Assembly: GCA_034359265.1 (NCBI GenBank)
Contig: CP136891.1
Span: 47,670,001 to 47,734,000, forward strand
Reading direction: 5' to 3'
Source of the DNA: Canna indica
Lineage: Eukaryota > Streptophyta > Magnoliopsida > Zingiberales > Cannaceae
Length of the DNA stretch: 64,000 bases
The notes beneath the pieces are model-generated. The model saw only the letters and a list, made by a program, of their open reading frames with translations. It was not told the DNA's origin and searched no databases. Shown one piece after another: positions 41,548-54,105 of this stretch. Position 1 is the first letter of the stretch. Each line of letters opens with the position of its first letter. The translations under genes were made by a program, and so were the position numbers.

Positions 41548-44500
41548 CTAGATAATATCATCTCCATATTCATCGGTGGCATCATCTTCAATGAGCTCTT
41601 CATCAACTCCATCATCATCAACATCATCATGAGCCAAGGTCAAATTCTCGAGCACAACATTAGAAGTTTCAACAATATCTTGCCCCAAAGGTTCGTTGCC
41701 CTTATCAAATGTGTCTCTTAATTTAGCATGCTTGACAACGAGCCAATCGTTGTGCCTTTCATCTCTTATGTAAAATACTTTGTTCACTTGCGATGCCAAA
41801 ATAAATGGGTCATCCAACAAATTATTACCTTTGTGGATTAAGTAAGAGAAATTAACAAGGGTCAAACCAAATTTATCCTTCTTAACCCCTCTATTGACAT
41901 CAAACCAATCACATCTGAAAAGCACTACTTTGAGTCTCCCATGATAGTTCAACTGAATAATATCCTTCAGCATGTCAAAAAAATTAATTTCTCCTTCAAT
42001 AGGACATTTGTCTCTCGCACTAGCATAGCTTGTTGCATTGACAGACACAACAACTCCGCTCTTTTTGAGTTTTCAACAATCTCTCACGAGCTTTAGTGTG
42101 AAACCTAAAGTTGTTGACCATAAAACTTGTATATCTCCTTGTTGATTCTAAAGGACCCTTGGAAAGATACATGATTTCATCGTTCATGTCTACTTTCCCT
42201 TCATCACATAAACGTGCCACCTAGATCATTTATCGTATGTGAGTTAGTAATATATATATATATATATGGAAAATTCATACTTATGCTTATTTAACTTACC
42301 CATGAACGAAACCAATCAGGAAAACCTTCACTATGTTTCTTTTGGATTTCAAATTCTGATAAACGGCGTGAATTTTAATAAATTTCTCATGCTCCCTTTA
42401 TTAAATACTCAAAAAATAAAAACCTTATAACATATAATCGTAAGTATAATATACAATCTATTATTAATAACATATGAAGAGCTAATTAATTATGAAGTAA
42501 CCTTACTTTCGAAAAGGAGCAACCGAATCATAGTTAAATAGCACATAACGATGTGCTTGCACAAATGTTCTTTTGTCGAGGTGAACTCTTGACACTCATT
42601 TTCGTTTTCTAACTTTGAACCCTTGGTACCTCTTTCTCCCAAGTGGCCGAACAGATGTAGGTTCTTCTTCATCAGGGCCATCATCATTTTGAAGAGGTTG
42701 GTTAAAGAGAGTCTCAACTCCTGATAGATATCGGGAACAAAATGTAAAGGCATTCCCGGGCTATATATCCTTCCACAATTGAGCCTTCTAGATGAGCTCT
42801 ATTTCCTACATAATTCTTAAGTGTCAGAAGAAACCTAATGTAAGGCATGAGATGATCCTTTTAAAATTCAATATTAGCCAAAATTATAAAAATAAGATTT
42901 TGTTATAAACATTATATACCTTTAAATAGGATACATCCATCGGTACATGACTGGTCCTGCCACTTTTGCCTCAACTGCTAAATGAACAACTAAATGCACC
43001 ATGCTGGTGAAAAAAGATGAGGGAAATATTTTTTCCAGCTCACATAATATGTGAGCAACTTGAGATTGAAGTCGGTCAAGTTGACTTTCATCAAGAACTT
43101 TAGAGCAAATCTCCTTAAAAAAATGGCATAATCAAATAATAACCGAGCTCACACTATTAGGCATTGACCCACGTATTGCAACATGAAGAAACTCTTGCAT
43201 TAAAACATGACAATCATAACTTTTAAGGCCAATGAGCTTACGTTGATTGAGTATCACACAACGTGAAAGGTTGCATGAAAGCTCACCGGGAACTTTTATC
43301 TCTTTCAAAACTTTTAGAAAGCTATATTTCTCTTGCGAAGTCATCTGGTAGTAGGCCTTGGGCATATACGTGACATTAGAACCTGGACGACTTTTTGGAT
43401 GAAGTTCACTCCTTAGGCCCATTTGTTGGAGGTCACATCGTGCTTTATAGTTATCCTTTGATTTTCCTTGTTCTAACAGCGTACCAAGAATATTATCAGC
43501 AACATTTTTCTCAATATGCATCACTTCAAGGTTTTGACGCAAGAGATGATACTCCCAGTAAGGCAAATTAAAGAAAATACTCTTTTTCTTCCAACCTCGA
43601 GTCAAATCCTCACTTCCCCCATCTCTTAATCACTCTAATTGTTCTAATACTGAACTTCCAGAAGCTGGTTCAGGTGCACTTATAAATTCTTGGGTTCCAT
43701 CAAAAGAGTTCCTATCATATTGAAACATGTGATTATGATCTAGCCATCGCCGATGTCCCATGTAGCAATTCTTTCTACTATGGTTGAGACATTTGGACAC
43801 CGTATCAAAGCCACAAGAAGGACAAGCATACTCTCCTCTAGTGCTCCATCCCAACAAACTCGCATATGCAGGAAAATTATTATTGGTCCACATCAATGCA
43901 GCGTGCATTTGAAAGCTTTCATTTGTCGAGGTGTCAAAAGTCTCAACACCCTCATTCCATAAATCTTTCAATTCTTCAATCAGAGGTTGCATATATACAT
44001 CAAATTTATCACTTGGACTTTTTGGACTAGGAATAAGCAATGACAATATGAAATTATGTTGTTTCATGCACACCCAAGGAGGTAAATTGTATGGTATAAG
44101 TATGACAGAGCACTTGAGTGACATTCATTGTCTTGAATGGATTAAACCCATCAGAGGCCAAACCCAACTGCACATTTCGAGGCTTAGAGGAGAAGTTATG
44201 ATAGAAACAGTCGAATTGCTTCCACACCTTGGAATCTACAGGTGTCTCAACAACCCATCCTTTGTTCCTTCCTCCTGATACCATTTCATTAAAGATGCAG
44301 TCTTTGAATGCATGAATAATCTATGTAGTCTCGACTTCAAAGGAAACCAACGCAAGGTTTTTGCAGCTTTCTTCTTTCTCTTGGAAGTGCCTTGATTGTC
44401 ATCTTCTAAGTCACCTATGCTTTCTTTCCATCAGGAAGAACCATACAACTTGAACATGTTTCTTCATTTTCTTTGTCTTTTTAGAACAACATACAATCGT

Positions 44501-45152
44501 TAGTGTTGCACAATATAATTTTTTTCATCTCAGGTAACGACCTCGGTAATGTGTTACCCTCTGGCAACATATCATTTAAGAGTTCTAACAACATGGAAAA
44601 TGACTTGTCACTCCATCCGCTAAGACACTTTAAATGATAAAGTTGCACAATGCCTGAGAGCTTGGAAAATTTTCTGCAGTTCAGGTATAACTCTTGCTTA
44701 GCATCTCTAAGTAAATCAAAAAATGCACCTATGAAGTTTCCCCCAAGTATTTCCATCCCTAGGTCATCCCCTAACTGAGCATCAACATCATTAATATTCA
44801 TCTCTCCCATGTTTTCTTGCGCACACACAAAAAATGCATCATGCACCAAGTAGTGCATATCATCTTGAAATCCCGGTTGTTGATCTTTAGAAGTCTGGAC
44901 GGTGGAAGTAGAGGGTTCAAAATTTTCCCCATGAAAAATCCACCGTACATAACCTTTAAGGAACCTGTAACATATGATATGGTCATATACATCCTTTTCG
45001 GAATGCCAATATGCATTTACGCACCTCACGCAAGGGCATAATATTTGTACATCTTTTGACGATTTCTCAAATGCAAACTTCAAAAAATCCAAAGTGCCCC
45101 TTATATAATTAGTGCTAGCTCTTCTCGTGAGACTGATCCAAGATTTATCCAT
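41548..45152 (-). pseudogene. CACTA-2 transposase, TNP2-like, several frameshifts
   Basis: ATG at 45152 begins MDKSWISLTRRA, the usual start of the Transpos_assoc domain, with CPCVRCVN as the zinc-binding part. The TNP2 core is seen at 44284-43630 (LGLASDGFNPFKTM, LLIPSPKSPSDKFDVYMQPL, YASLLGWSTRGEYACPSC). It is followed at 43605-42850 by LEVMHIEKNVADNILGTLL and the DUF4218 region (MVHLVVHL), and at 42048-41548 by DUF4216 (VVLFRCDWFDVNRG) and an acidic Asp/Glu tail. Frames change near 44480, 44060, 43610 and 42060, the last in an A-rich run. All domains missing from CACTA-1 are present here, but the gene is not translatable. Confidence 0.88.
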
Positions 45153-47094
45153 ATTCTCAGTTCTAAAAAACCTCACAGGAACACAGAAATAAAGGAACAA
45201 AAATATTATTAGAATGGGGAATGGCATATAGAACACAAAATCTTGGATTTACTTGTTTTGTGGAGGTGGTATTCGGATGAGGAAGTATAATTGCAATTAG
45301 ATTTATTTTCCCCAGCCATCCCAAAGTAACTCCAGGATGTTAGAACATTATCTAAAAAATAATACAACATTTTGAAATTTTCTATTCCTGCAAGTAAATA
45401 TTTTTCTCATCTATGTGTCATAAAAATAACACAGTCCTCTATAAAATTATTTTACATGTACATGATGGTGTTAATGATCTTAAGTTAGGTCATTCAAGTG
45501 CTTACTACAATCCATCTCCTAATCAAACTCCTGTCCAACTTTCAGCATTAAAATTCTCACTTTTTATTTGATCAAATCACTTGTGATTTTAGTGGGATGA
45601 TAGCATCACTTGATGCCAAACTTAAAAGTGGTGAGCAGGTCTTATTGGCAACAAAAGTCCCCCTTCCCAAGGGAATTAATTTACTAATCTTGTCTTGTCA
45701 AATCTTCTCATTTGGATTTTGTGGTGTATCAACTTGTAGAGGATGATTGCCAGGTTCCCAGAAGCATCCAAAAAATCATGTATTTGGATGTTTTGGGGTG
45801 ACCAAATTAGTTCTTTTTTTGTTAGATTTGATTATGCTGGTGGTTTGTGATGCAATAGTAACTAGATTTTGGGGCCAAATCTAGTTAACTTTTTACCAAA
45901 GGGGAACAACTGATAGCAGAAAAGAAAACTTAAAAGGAAACTTAAAACTCTGATATATTTCTGCTAGAGGAACAACATCAGAAAAGATAAAAGAGGAACA
46001 ACATCATATATATTTTTGCTAGGGGAACAACATCATATATATTTCTGCCCTATAATTTGTAGTTGCATATATAACCAATAGCTAAAAGGAAACTTAAAAC
46101 TCTAATCGGAAAAGAAACACCAAGAGAACACCAACAGAAATTAGGAAAATTAGGACTTAATATATACATTTTCGCACAAGTACCTTTTATGTTTGTTTTC
46201 TGATATACAATTAGGAGCCTAACATTTACTTTTCATGCTAACATTTGTTATTGTCAAATGCTTTTGAGAACCAAATAGCTTGCAGGATATAACCAATATA
46301 GCTCAGACATGAAGGGTTAGTAACATAGTTAAGATAAGCTCACACAGTGAATCAAAGAGTAGGTCACAAAAGGGTAACTTATAAACATAATTATCTATGC
46401 CTCTTATGTATAGGTTATATCACCTAAACTCATTGAAGTGGTTCCATCTGATAAGCATCACAAATCATATAAATTTTAAAATCCATAAAACATGATCATA
46501 CAAATCCATAGCAAGTCAAAATTCCAAAATAAAAAAATATTCAGCACAACATTCACAATCCATAGCAACTCAAAATTTAAAATTCCATAAAACAAAATCA
46601 TATAAATCCATAGCGAGTCAAAATTCACAGAACCTTCTTTTATGTTTAGCAACAACATCAGCACTTCAGATTAGAGTTTAGCAAACAAATTAACAAATGA
46701 AAAAAGATTAGAGTTTAGCAAACAAATTATCAAATAATTAGGGAAAACACCAAGAGACAACATTGCTTAAGCTATAGACGTGAAGAAGAGGAGGCACAAC
46801 TCCTTGAGAGAGAGATAAAGAGAGGAACCTGGTGAGAGAGACGACAAGCGTTGGAGAAGACCGACGGAGGGAGATCAACACGCGGGGAAGAATGACGGCG
46901 GGCTGTAGACATGCGGAGAAGATCAGCGGCAAGAGATCGGCGCTGGAGACGAGCAGTGGAGTTGAGCAGATGTAGGAGAAAAAGGGGAGAGCAAGCGCGG
47001 AGATTAGAGCAGATGCGGGACGGTGGAGTGTTTGGCGAGCAGGGTTTGGCGTGGGGTGATTAGGGCGCGAGAAGGCGCAGGACCACATATTTTG
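45153..47094 (-). other. CACTA-2 5' region without genes
   Basis: AT-rich, with a local repeat of GAACAACATCATATATATTT at about 45980-46040 and a GA-rich stretch 46790-47040. No coding family recognised. Confidence 0.5.
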
Positions 47095-47490
47095 GTCAAT
47101 TGGAAAAAAAAGGTTTCACTAACTGGTTCATGAAATCCGTTAGTACAGAAGATGAAATCCGTTAGTACAGGAATTTTGGGCGCGGGTGATTTGGACCAAA
47201 TATACGGGTTAAGAAAACAAAGGCGGCATAATTTTAATAACAATTTATAAAATTTGTTAGTACAAAAGATGCTTCACTAACGGGTTCATGAAATCCGTTA
47301 GCAATTTTACTAACAGATGCATAATCTGTTACTATTAATTTGCTCTATATCAACTACAAAGCTTGTCCGTTGGTATAGGGTATCATTTTTAGCAATGATT
47401 GTTATTTTTGTTTGTAGAAGTTGCATTCACTAACAAAATTACTTGTCGTTAGTAATATTTCCGTTAGTAGATGACATTTATTTTGTAGTG
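47095..47490. repeat. CACTA-2 subterminal repeats and terminus
   Basis: Repeated ATGAAATCCGTTAG(T/C) and ACTAACGG motifs in both orientations, ending TTATTTTGTAGTG at 47490 (complement of CACTACAAAATAA). Confidence 0.85.
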
Positions 47491-49840
47491 AATATGAACT
47501 TAGCACGATTTCATTAAAAATAGACATGAAAACATGAAAATGGCTAAGTATCAAATTTTGCTATCTATTCTTGTTTTCTCTAACTTAGGTACCTAGATAT
47601 CTAACATGAGTGAATCTAAGTATATCAATCAAGTTTGGGCTTAAAAGGAGGTTTCTAAGTCACTTTATTGACTTAGGTCAAAGTATACAAAAATCAAACT
47701 TTTAAATCCATATAAAATCATATTCTTGACAAAATTTTTTGATACTTTAACTGGATAAACTAGATTTTTCAAGGAATCTACAGGTTCAAGAATCAATCAA
47801 AAATCAATTTTCTATAAATTCAAAAAATTCTTGAAAGTTCAGGGGCATTTTCATAAATTTCAAGTATTTTTTCAAAAGTTATCATTTTTTATTCAAACTT
47901 TCCAAATATCGCAGAATGGTCATTTGAAATGCATGTGTCAAGCTTAAACTCAAAATGAATTTTCAAAGTCCATTTTTCAACCGATCTCGATTTCAACCAA
48001 AAACTCATTTTTTTTAAGATATCGCTCAAGTTATCAAAATTATTTTTAGAAATGATTTCACTCAAAGAATAGTGAGAAAGATATTAGAAATGAAATCAAA
48101 ATAGTATACACAAGGTTTCATTTGAAGTTTTCAACGAAAAATCAAAGTATCGAAAAAATTGATATTTCAAGAAGGTGATACTTTGCATTTCTGAAATCCA
48201 ACTTCAAAATTCCACTATAAATCCGATTCTTGATGAAAATTTATGAAATTTTTACTGAATAAACTAGATTTTTCAATGAAGATGCAATTTCAAGAATTAG
48301 TTAAAAATAATTTTTCTACATTTTTCTAGAAATAACTGAAAATGCTAAAATTTCAATGGCATTTTCATAATTTTCAGTTATTTTTCAAAACGTGTTCAGT
48401 TTTCTTTCAAACTTTTATGACACCACAAAATGGTCATGTAAATAGTGTATGTCAAGTTTGAGATGAAAATAATGTCCTTAAGTCAAGATATCAACCTAGC
48501 ATGGTTTCATTCAAAACTAAGCTAGTTATCATGAAACTTGCTAAGTGTCAATCTTATCATTTACTCATGGTTTTTCAAATTTAAACCTATGGACACCTAA
48601 CATGAGTAACTATAAACATGTTTCTCAAAGATGGATTGAAAATGAGACATCTAAGTCAATTTGTTAACTTGGGTCAACTTGGTTCAAAAGAGGTTATCAT
48701 GAAATGACCTCTATGTCATTTTATCCATATCCATATAAATTTTTCATTCTAAATGCATGGAAACATGTCATACCTATTCCTAAACATGTTTATGAAGTTT
48801 TGGACTTAAAATGTGTGTGCAAGTCGATTTGTTGACTTGGGTCAAACTTTTCCAAGTTTAAGTCCCCTAAAGTGATCTTTTTATCACATTGTTCATCTAC
48901 ACATGAATTTTCAAGTTTAAACACCTAGAATCATCTACACATGAATTTTCAAGTTTAAACACCTAGAATTATGTCATGTGTGTATGTAAACTTGTTTATT
49001 GGGTGTAGACTTAAAAACGAAGTCTCTAGTGACAAATCTTAACCTAGAGCAAGTTTCATTCAATCAAGATATCATGAAATTGTCTAAGTTATCAAAATTT
49101 TACCTGCTCATGAAATTTCATATATTTATCATGTAAAAATAATCATGAGTATAGAAACATCATTATATCACAAGTATTCAAGTATTATACTAAGAGTTTT
49201 GCAAAATCAAACTCATACCTCATTCTTGGAAATTTTGCCAAACTTGTCTTTTTCTTTCAATTTCTATAGCCTTTCATTTTATCACAATTTGCAAGCAATA
49301 TTCATTAGTAGGATAATGAAAATGTAATTACTAGCAAGTTATCAAACTAAGTAGCAAAGAGAATGATCAATTATCGATATCAAAGTCTACTTTGCTAAAT
49401 AGTTTCAAATTCGTTTCAGAATGAAATCTAGTGATATCAAAACGAATTTAAAGAGTTCACAAGTGAAATATAATTGAAAATTTGATCTCCAATCCTTCCT
49501 ATTGGTTGAAAACCGAAAGGCTAGAATTAGCCTATGATTTAGTACCGCAAGGTCGCTTAGGCCTATTATAGGCCACATAGGTCTCCGAAGAGATCAAAAA
49601 TCAAAAGACAAAAACGTTTGTGAAACTTATCAAGAGTGAAAAATATACTAATATTAAGCATATATCAAACTCCAACTATAATTTAAGCAAGAGGGTATAG
49701 GAGATGATACCAAAGTCTTTGATGCCAATTTCCATACCTATAACATCATGATGGCTTGAAGTTGCAACATCTTATTGATTTCTCGTTTTGATCCAAGGTC
49801 AACTTCAACATTCCATTTCTCTTTACCCTTGTGTGGTAGC
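47491..49840 (-). mobile_element. Element C noncoding tail
   Basis: Inverted version of the AT-rich tail seen in elements B and D, with copies of TTGACTTAGGTCAA and CATGAGTAA-type motifs and no coding potential. Truncated on the left by CACTA-2. Confidence 0.75.
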
Positions 49841-50850
49841 TCCCCATACAAGAGAGCATGAAACTTTTGGTACCCAAATGGCTTTGGGCCCTAGGGGTTT
49901 AGATGGCTTAGGAATCCAAAGTATCCTTGCAATACTTGGACTTCTCTTCAATGCACAATCATGGATAGCATGGACAAAAATACCACAACAAAAGCAATGT
50001 CTATTATACTTATTTTCATTTTTTCTATGGACATGAGATCTATCATTAGAATGCTTAACGTGTGAACTATAATGAGCACGAGCATTCTTAAAGGAAGCAT
50101 TCTTGTTCGAGGTTTCCTAAATGAGACATTCTTAAAAGAGGAAGCATTAACTTTCCTACTCAAAACCAACATCTCCTTCTTCAAATCATTCATAGATTTA
50201 TGCAATGCATGCAGTTGAGATTTTAACATGCAATTCTCAACTATTAATTTTTCATTCTCAAGCTTGAAATCATTACTCCTAAGTTTTATTTTTGATTTCA
50301 AATCTTCATTTTCATTTGTCAAATCTTTAACCTCACTTTTTAAATTCTCAAGTTCAAGCTTAAAATCATCATGGCAAGAAACAAGTGTACTTGTATTCAA
50401 TTTTTCATTTTCTAGTTCATGCACATGAGAACTAAGCCTTAAATTTTCCTTCTTTAGTTTTCTATTTTCCTTGTTCTTTTTCATAAGCAAGGCATACATC
50501 TTTTTGCATTCTTCTAGTAGTTCTTCATAAGACATGTCAAGGGATTTAGAGCTACTAGAATCACTACTTTGATCATGACTAGCTAGAAGATGATAAATAT
50601 ACCTCATTCCGAAGATCCATGAGGCAAAAGTTAGATGTAGCTTCATCGTCATGTCTAAAAGAGGCTTCATTTGATTGAGATGTGGATGGAGAAGCACACT
50701 TCTTCTTTTTGGATTTTTTCTTCAAAAGAGGACAATTCATCTTCTTGTGTCCCGTCTCTTGGCAAAGGAAGCACCTAAGTTTCCTTTTCCGATTCTTGCT
50801 TGTGCTCCTTTGGCTAGGAGTGCTTTGGGCATCAAAACCAAGGTTAGTAC
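49841..50850 (-). pseudogene. Element C Gag, C-terminal half
   Basis: Minus strand from the element D junction (50850): STNLGFDAQS, first zinc knuckle CFLCQETGHKKMNC, Lys/Ser-rich linker, then a long coiled coil (YEELLEECKKMYALLMKKNK, KLKKENLRLSSHVHELENEK). After a frameshift near 50120 the second knuckle CFCCGIF-HAIHDC and the GGATTQG-type end follow (about 50010-49840). The N-terminal half is at 57255-57629. Confidence 0.85.
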
Positions 50851-52615
50851 TGTTGGCTTTAGGTTTTCAACCTTGGTCTTAATCTCTCAATCTCGGTTTT
50901 GATGATAACAAATATGGAACTAATATGTCGAGAAATCTTTCAGGTTCCATATCGATTAGCGTTCGATGTCCTCGATCAGAAAAATAGGAAGAAATCGGAA
51001 AATCGAAAGGACATTGATCATCGTGAAACATCTCAAAGATCGACGTATGCACCAAAGATGTATTGGACGAGCTCAAAGATCACATGGAAAGCTCTCCAAG
51101 TTGATGCTCGTTGAAAGCCAGAACCCGAAAATGAAGCACGAAAGAAAAAGGCTGATGAAATCAATATCAGCCTAGGTTCGGTTGACCGAATAGGGTTTGT
51201 AAAATGGCAGTAGCCATCTCGGTCGACCGAAGGATGCCGCAAAGCGGCAGTAGCTACTTTGGTCGACCGACCTGCGTTCGCTGAAGATGCAAACTTGCGT
51301 CGGTCGACCCATCGGTTGACCGAATTGAGGATCATAGTTTTTGCGTTTGGGCGGTCGCGAAACATCTCAAAGATCGACGTATGCACCAAAGATGTATTGG
51401 ACGAGCTTAAAGATCACATGGAAAGCTCTCCAAGTTGATGCTCATTGAAAGTCAGAACTCGAAAAGGAAGCGTGGAAGAAAAAGGCTGAAGAAATCAATA
51501 TCAGCCTAGGTTCGGTCGACAGGGCGGTCAACTGAATAGGTTTTGTAAAATGGCAGTAGCCATCTCAGTCGATCAAAGGATGCCGCAAAGCGGCAGTAGC
51601 TACTTCGGTCGACCGACCTGCGTTCGCTAAAGATGCAAACCTGTGTCGGTCGACCGATGGGTCGATCGAATTGAGGATCATAGTTTTTGCGTCTGGGCGG
51701 TCAACTAGTTGGTCGACCGCACAGAGAGAAGAGGGCAGCGGTCGCATTGGCGGTCGACCGACCAACCGGCCGAGTAACTACAACGGATAGTTTTCTATCC
51801 GTTGAGCTGTCGTTTCTTCGTGAGGGTATAAATATACCTCGTACAACTCATTTAACTCTCTCTGATTTTTTATAGATTTTATTGAGTAATATTAAGAGAG
51901 ATTTGAGCCTTCAAAGGATTGATTGCGGCGCTCTTCTCTTCCGTGAACTTTTTCTCAAGCGGCCAATTTTGTTCCTCAACTCGGGATCTAATACGAGTTC
52001 TACCTCTTGACAAGTTGAAGGCACCAAAGGCTTGCAAAGGAGCATTGATCCTTGGTTTAATCTTTTAGCTCTTTTGATTGTATTTTAATTATTATTTGAA
52101 CGTATTTTTCTTGGATTTGTGACTGTGAAGACCTAGGATTATTAGGTCTTGAAATTGGGTGGTAGCCTTGGTGTTTGAGGTTTAAATCCATCGGTGTAAT
52201 TAAACGTAGTTTGCTAGGATTAAGTTGAGTTGTCCTTAGGTTGAGGTGGGAAAGTGCTCTCGGTAGGAAGGCGGGATACTTCCAGGTGTGGAAGTGCCTT
52301 CGGTTGGAGAGCGGAGACTTTCCGGTGCAAAGTCCTCGCTGTAAGGAATCTCATTAATCTAGTTAAACTAGTTTAGAAATCCTAAGCGGGGTGCTTAGGT
52401 AGTGGAGTAGGCATTGGGGCCGAACCACTATAAATCCTGTGTTTGCATTGATTTAGTGTTTGTATTTATTGCTTTACTATTTATCGCTTCCGCATTTAAC
52501 CATTCAATCGTAAATTGCCTAAACGATCTAAGAAAATGATTAAAACCGAAATTTAGGCTAATTGAGTTAGTAAACACACTATTCACCCCCCCTTAGTGTT
52601 GCTATTTCGTCTTCA
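50851..52615 (+). repeat. Element D 5' LTR with internal tandem duplication
   Basis: Begins TGTTGGCTTTAGG and ends ...TTTCGTCTTCA. A segment of about 336 bp is present twice in tandem (about 51020-51357 and 51358-51695); each copy carries ATCTCAAAGATCGACGTATG and a cluster of GGTCGACC palindromes. The 3' LTR has a single copy. The TATA box is TATAAATA at 51827-51834. Confidence 0.9.
51781..51834 (+). promoter_or_regulatory. Element D LTR stem-loop and TATA box
   Basis: CAACGGATAG (51781-51790) pairs perfectly with CTATCCGTTG (51795-51804) over a 4-T loop; 22 bp later comes TATAAATA (51827-51834). The position matches the stems at 33951 and 58437, although the stem sequences differ. Confidence 0.85.
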
Positions 52616-52617
52616 AT

Positions 52618-52629
52618 TGGTATCAGAGC
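52618..52629 (+). other. Element D primer-binding site
   Basis: TGGTATCAGAGC, complementary to initiator methionine tRNA, two bases after the LTR end. Confidence 0.9.
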
Positions 52630-52683
52630 GGGTCGTGGATTGAGATTTCACCATCTCGTCTACATCTTGCCTCGATCCGAAAA

Positions 52684-54105
52684 ATGGCACTAGAGAGTAT
52701 AGCATTTGCACTACCTAGGTTTGATGAAGAAAACTTTGGTGTTTGGAAGAGTAGGATGTATACCTTTCTTAAAACACAAAGTTTAGATCTATTGTGCATG
52801 CTAAAGAATGAGTATGTTGAGCCCACCATTGATATAAATGATTGGACTCAAGAACAAGTTAGATTATTTGAATTAAATGCTAAAGCAACGCATCTCCTAT
52901 ATTGCTCATTTTCAAATGAAATACTTGAAAAGATTATGCATTGTTCTTTCACTTTTGATATTTGGGCAACATTAAATATGTTATACGATTATGCTAAAAC
53001 TGAAGAGCTTAATACTTTTGTTGAGGGTGGTGATGACAATGGTCATCCCCCTAGTACTAACCTCAATTTTGATGCCCAAAGCCCTTCTAGCCAAAAAAGC
53101 ACAAGCAAGAATCGGAAACGAAAACTTAGGTGCTTTCTTTGCCAAGAGACGGGACACAAGAAGAAGAATTGTCCACTTTTGAAGAAGAAATCCAAAAAGA
53201 AGAATTGTGCTTCATCATCCACATCCAAATCAAGTGAAGCCTCTTCTAGACATGACGATGAAGCTTCATCGAACTTTTGCCTCATGGGTCTTCGGAATGA
53301 GGTATATTTACCGTCTTCTAGTCATGATCAAAATAGTGATTCTAGTAGCTCTAAATCCCTTGACATGTTGTATGAAGAACTACTAGAAGAAAGCAAAAAA
53401 ATGTATGCCATCCTTGTAAAAAAGAACAAGGAAAATAGAAAACTAAAGAAAGAAAACTTAAGGCTTAGTTCTCATGTGCATGAACTAGAGAATGAAAAAT
53501 TGAATACAATTACAATTGTATATTGCCATGATGATTTTAAGTTTGAAGTTGAGAATTTAAAAAGTGAGGTAAAAGACTTGAAAAATGAAAATGAATGTTT
53601 GAAATAAAAAATGAAACTTAGGAGTAATGATTTGAAAAATGATTTCAAACTTGAAAATTAAAAATTGAAAGTTGAAAATAACATGTTGAAATCTCAAGTG
53701 CATGCATTGCACAAATCCATGAATGATGTGAAAAATGAGATGTTGACTTTGAGTAGGTAAGTAAATACTTCCTCTTGTAATTCTAAGAATCAAAATTTCT
53801 CTTTTAGAAAACCTCTAAAGAAAAATATTTCCTTTAAGAATGCTCATACTCATCATGTTTCACATGATAAACATTCTAAAAATAAATCTCATGTCCATGT
53901 TAAAAATGAAAAGAAAAATTTTCATGGACATTGTTTTTGTTGTGGTATATATGGTCATGCTATTCATGATTGTGTATTCAAAAGAAATCCAAGTGTTGCT
54001 AAGACACTTTGGATTCCTAGGCCATCTAACCCCCAAGGACCCAAAGCCATTTGGATACCAAAGATCTCATCTTCTATTGTAGGGGGAGCTGCAACACAAG
54101 GGTGA
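52684..54105 (+). pseudogene. Element D Gag: capsid, two zinc knuckles and coiled coil
   Basis: One frame of 473 codons from ATG 52684 to TGA 54103-54105, broken only by three TAA codons (53605, 53659, 53758). Domains in order: UBN2 capsid core (FDEENFGVWKSRMYTFLKTQ and MLYDYAKTEE, residues ~10-115), first CCHC knuckle CFLCQETGHKKKNC (~150-163), Lys/Ser linker, a coiled coil of roughly 130 residues (YEELLEESKKMYAILVKKNK, LSSHVHELENEK), and second CCHC knuckle CFCCGIYGHAIHDC before the GGAATQG end. A long coiled-coil Gag is characteristic of Sireviruses. Gag would bind and package element RNA; with three stops it is inactive now. Confidence 0.9.

Larger units (their letters stand above)
40504..47490 (-). 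mobile_element. CACTA-2 (En/Spm-type), minus orientation, left end not found
   Basis: The 5' terminus on the minus strand is CACTACAAAATAAATGTC, starting at 47490, with subterminal CTAACGGA repeats inside. The transposase pseudogene runs 45152-41548. The interval 40504-41547 has no gene, and the far terminus is not recognised; it may lie left of the solo LTR. CACTA-2 interrupts the noncoding tail of element C. Confidence 0.75.
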
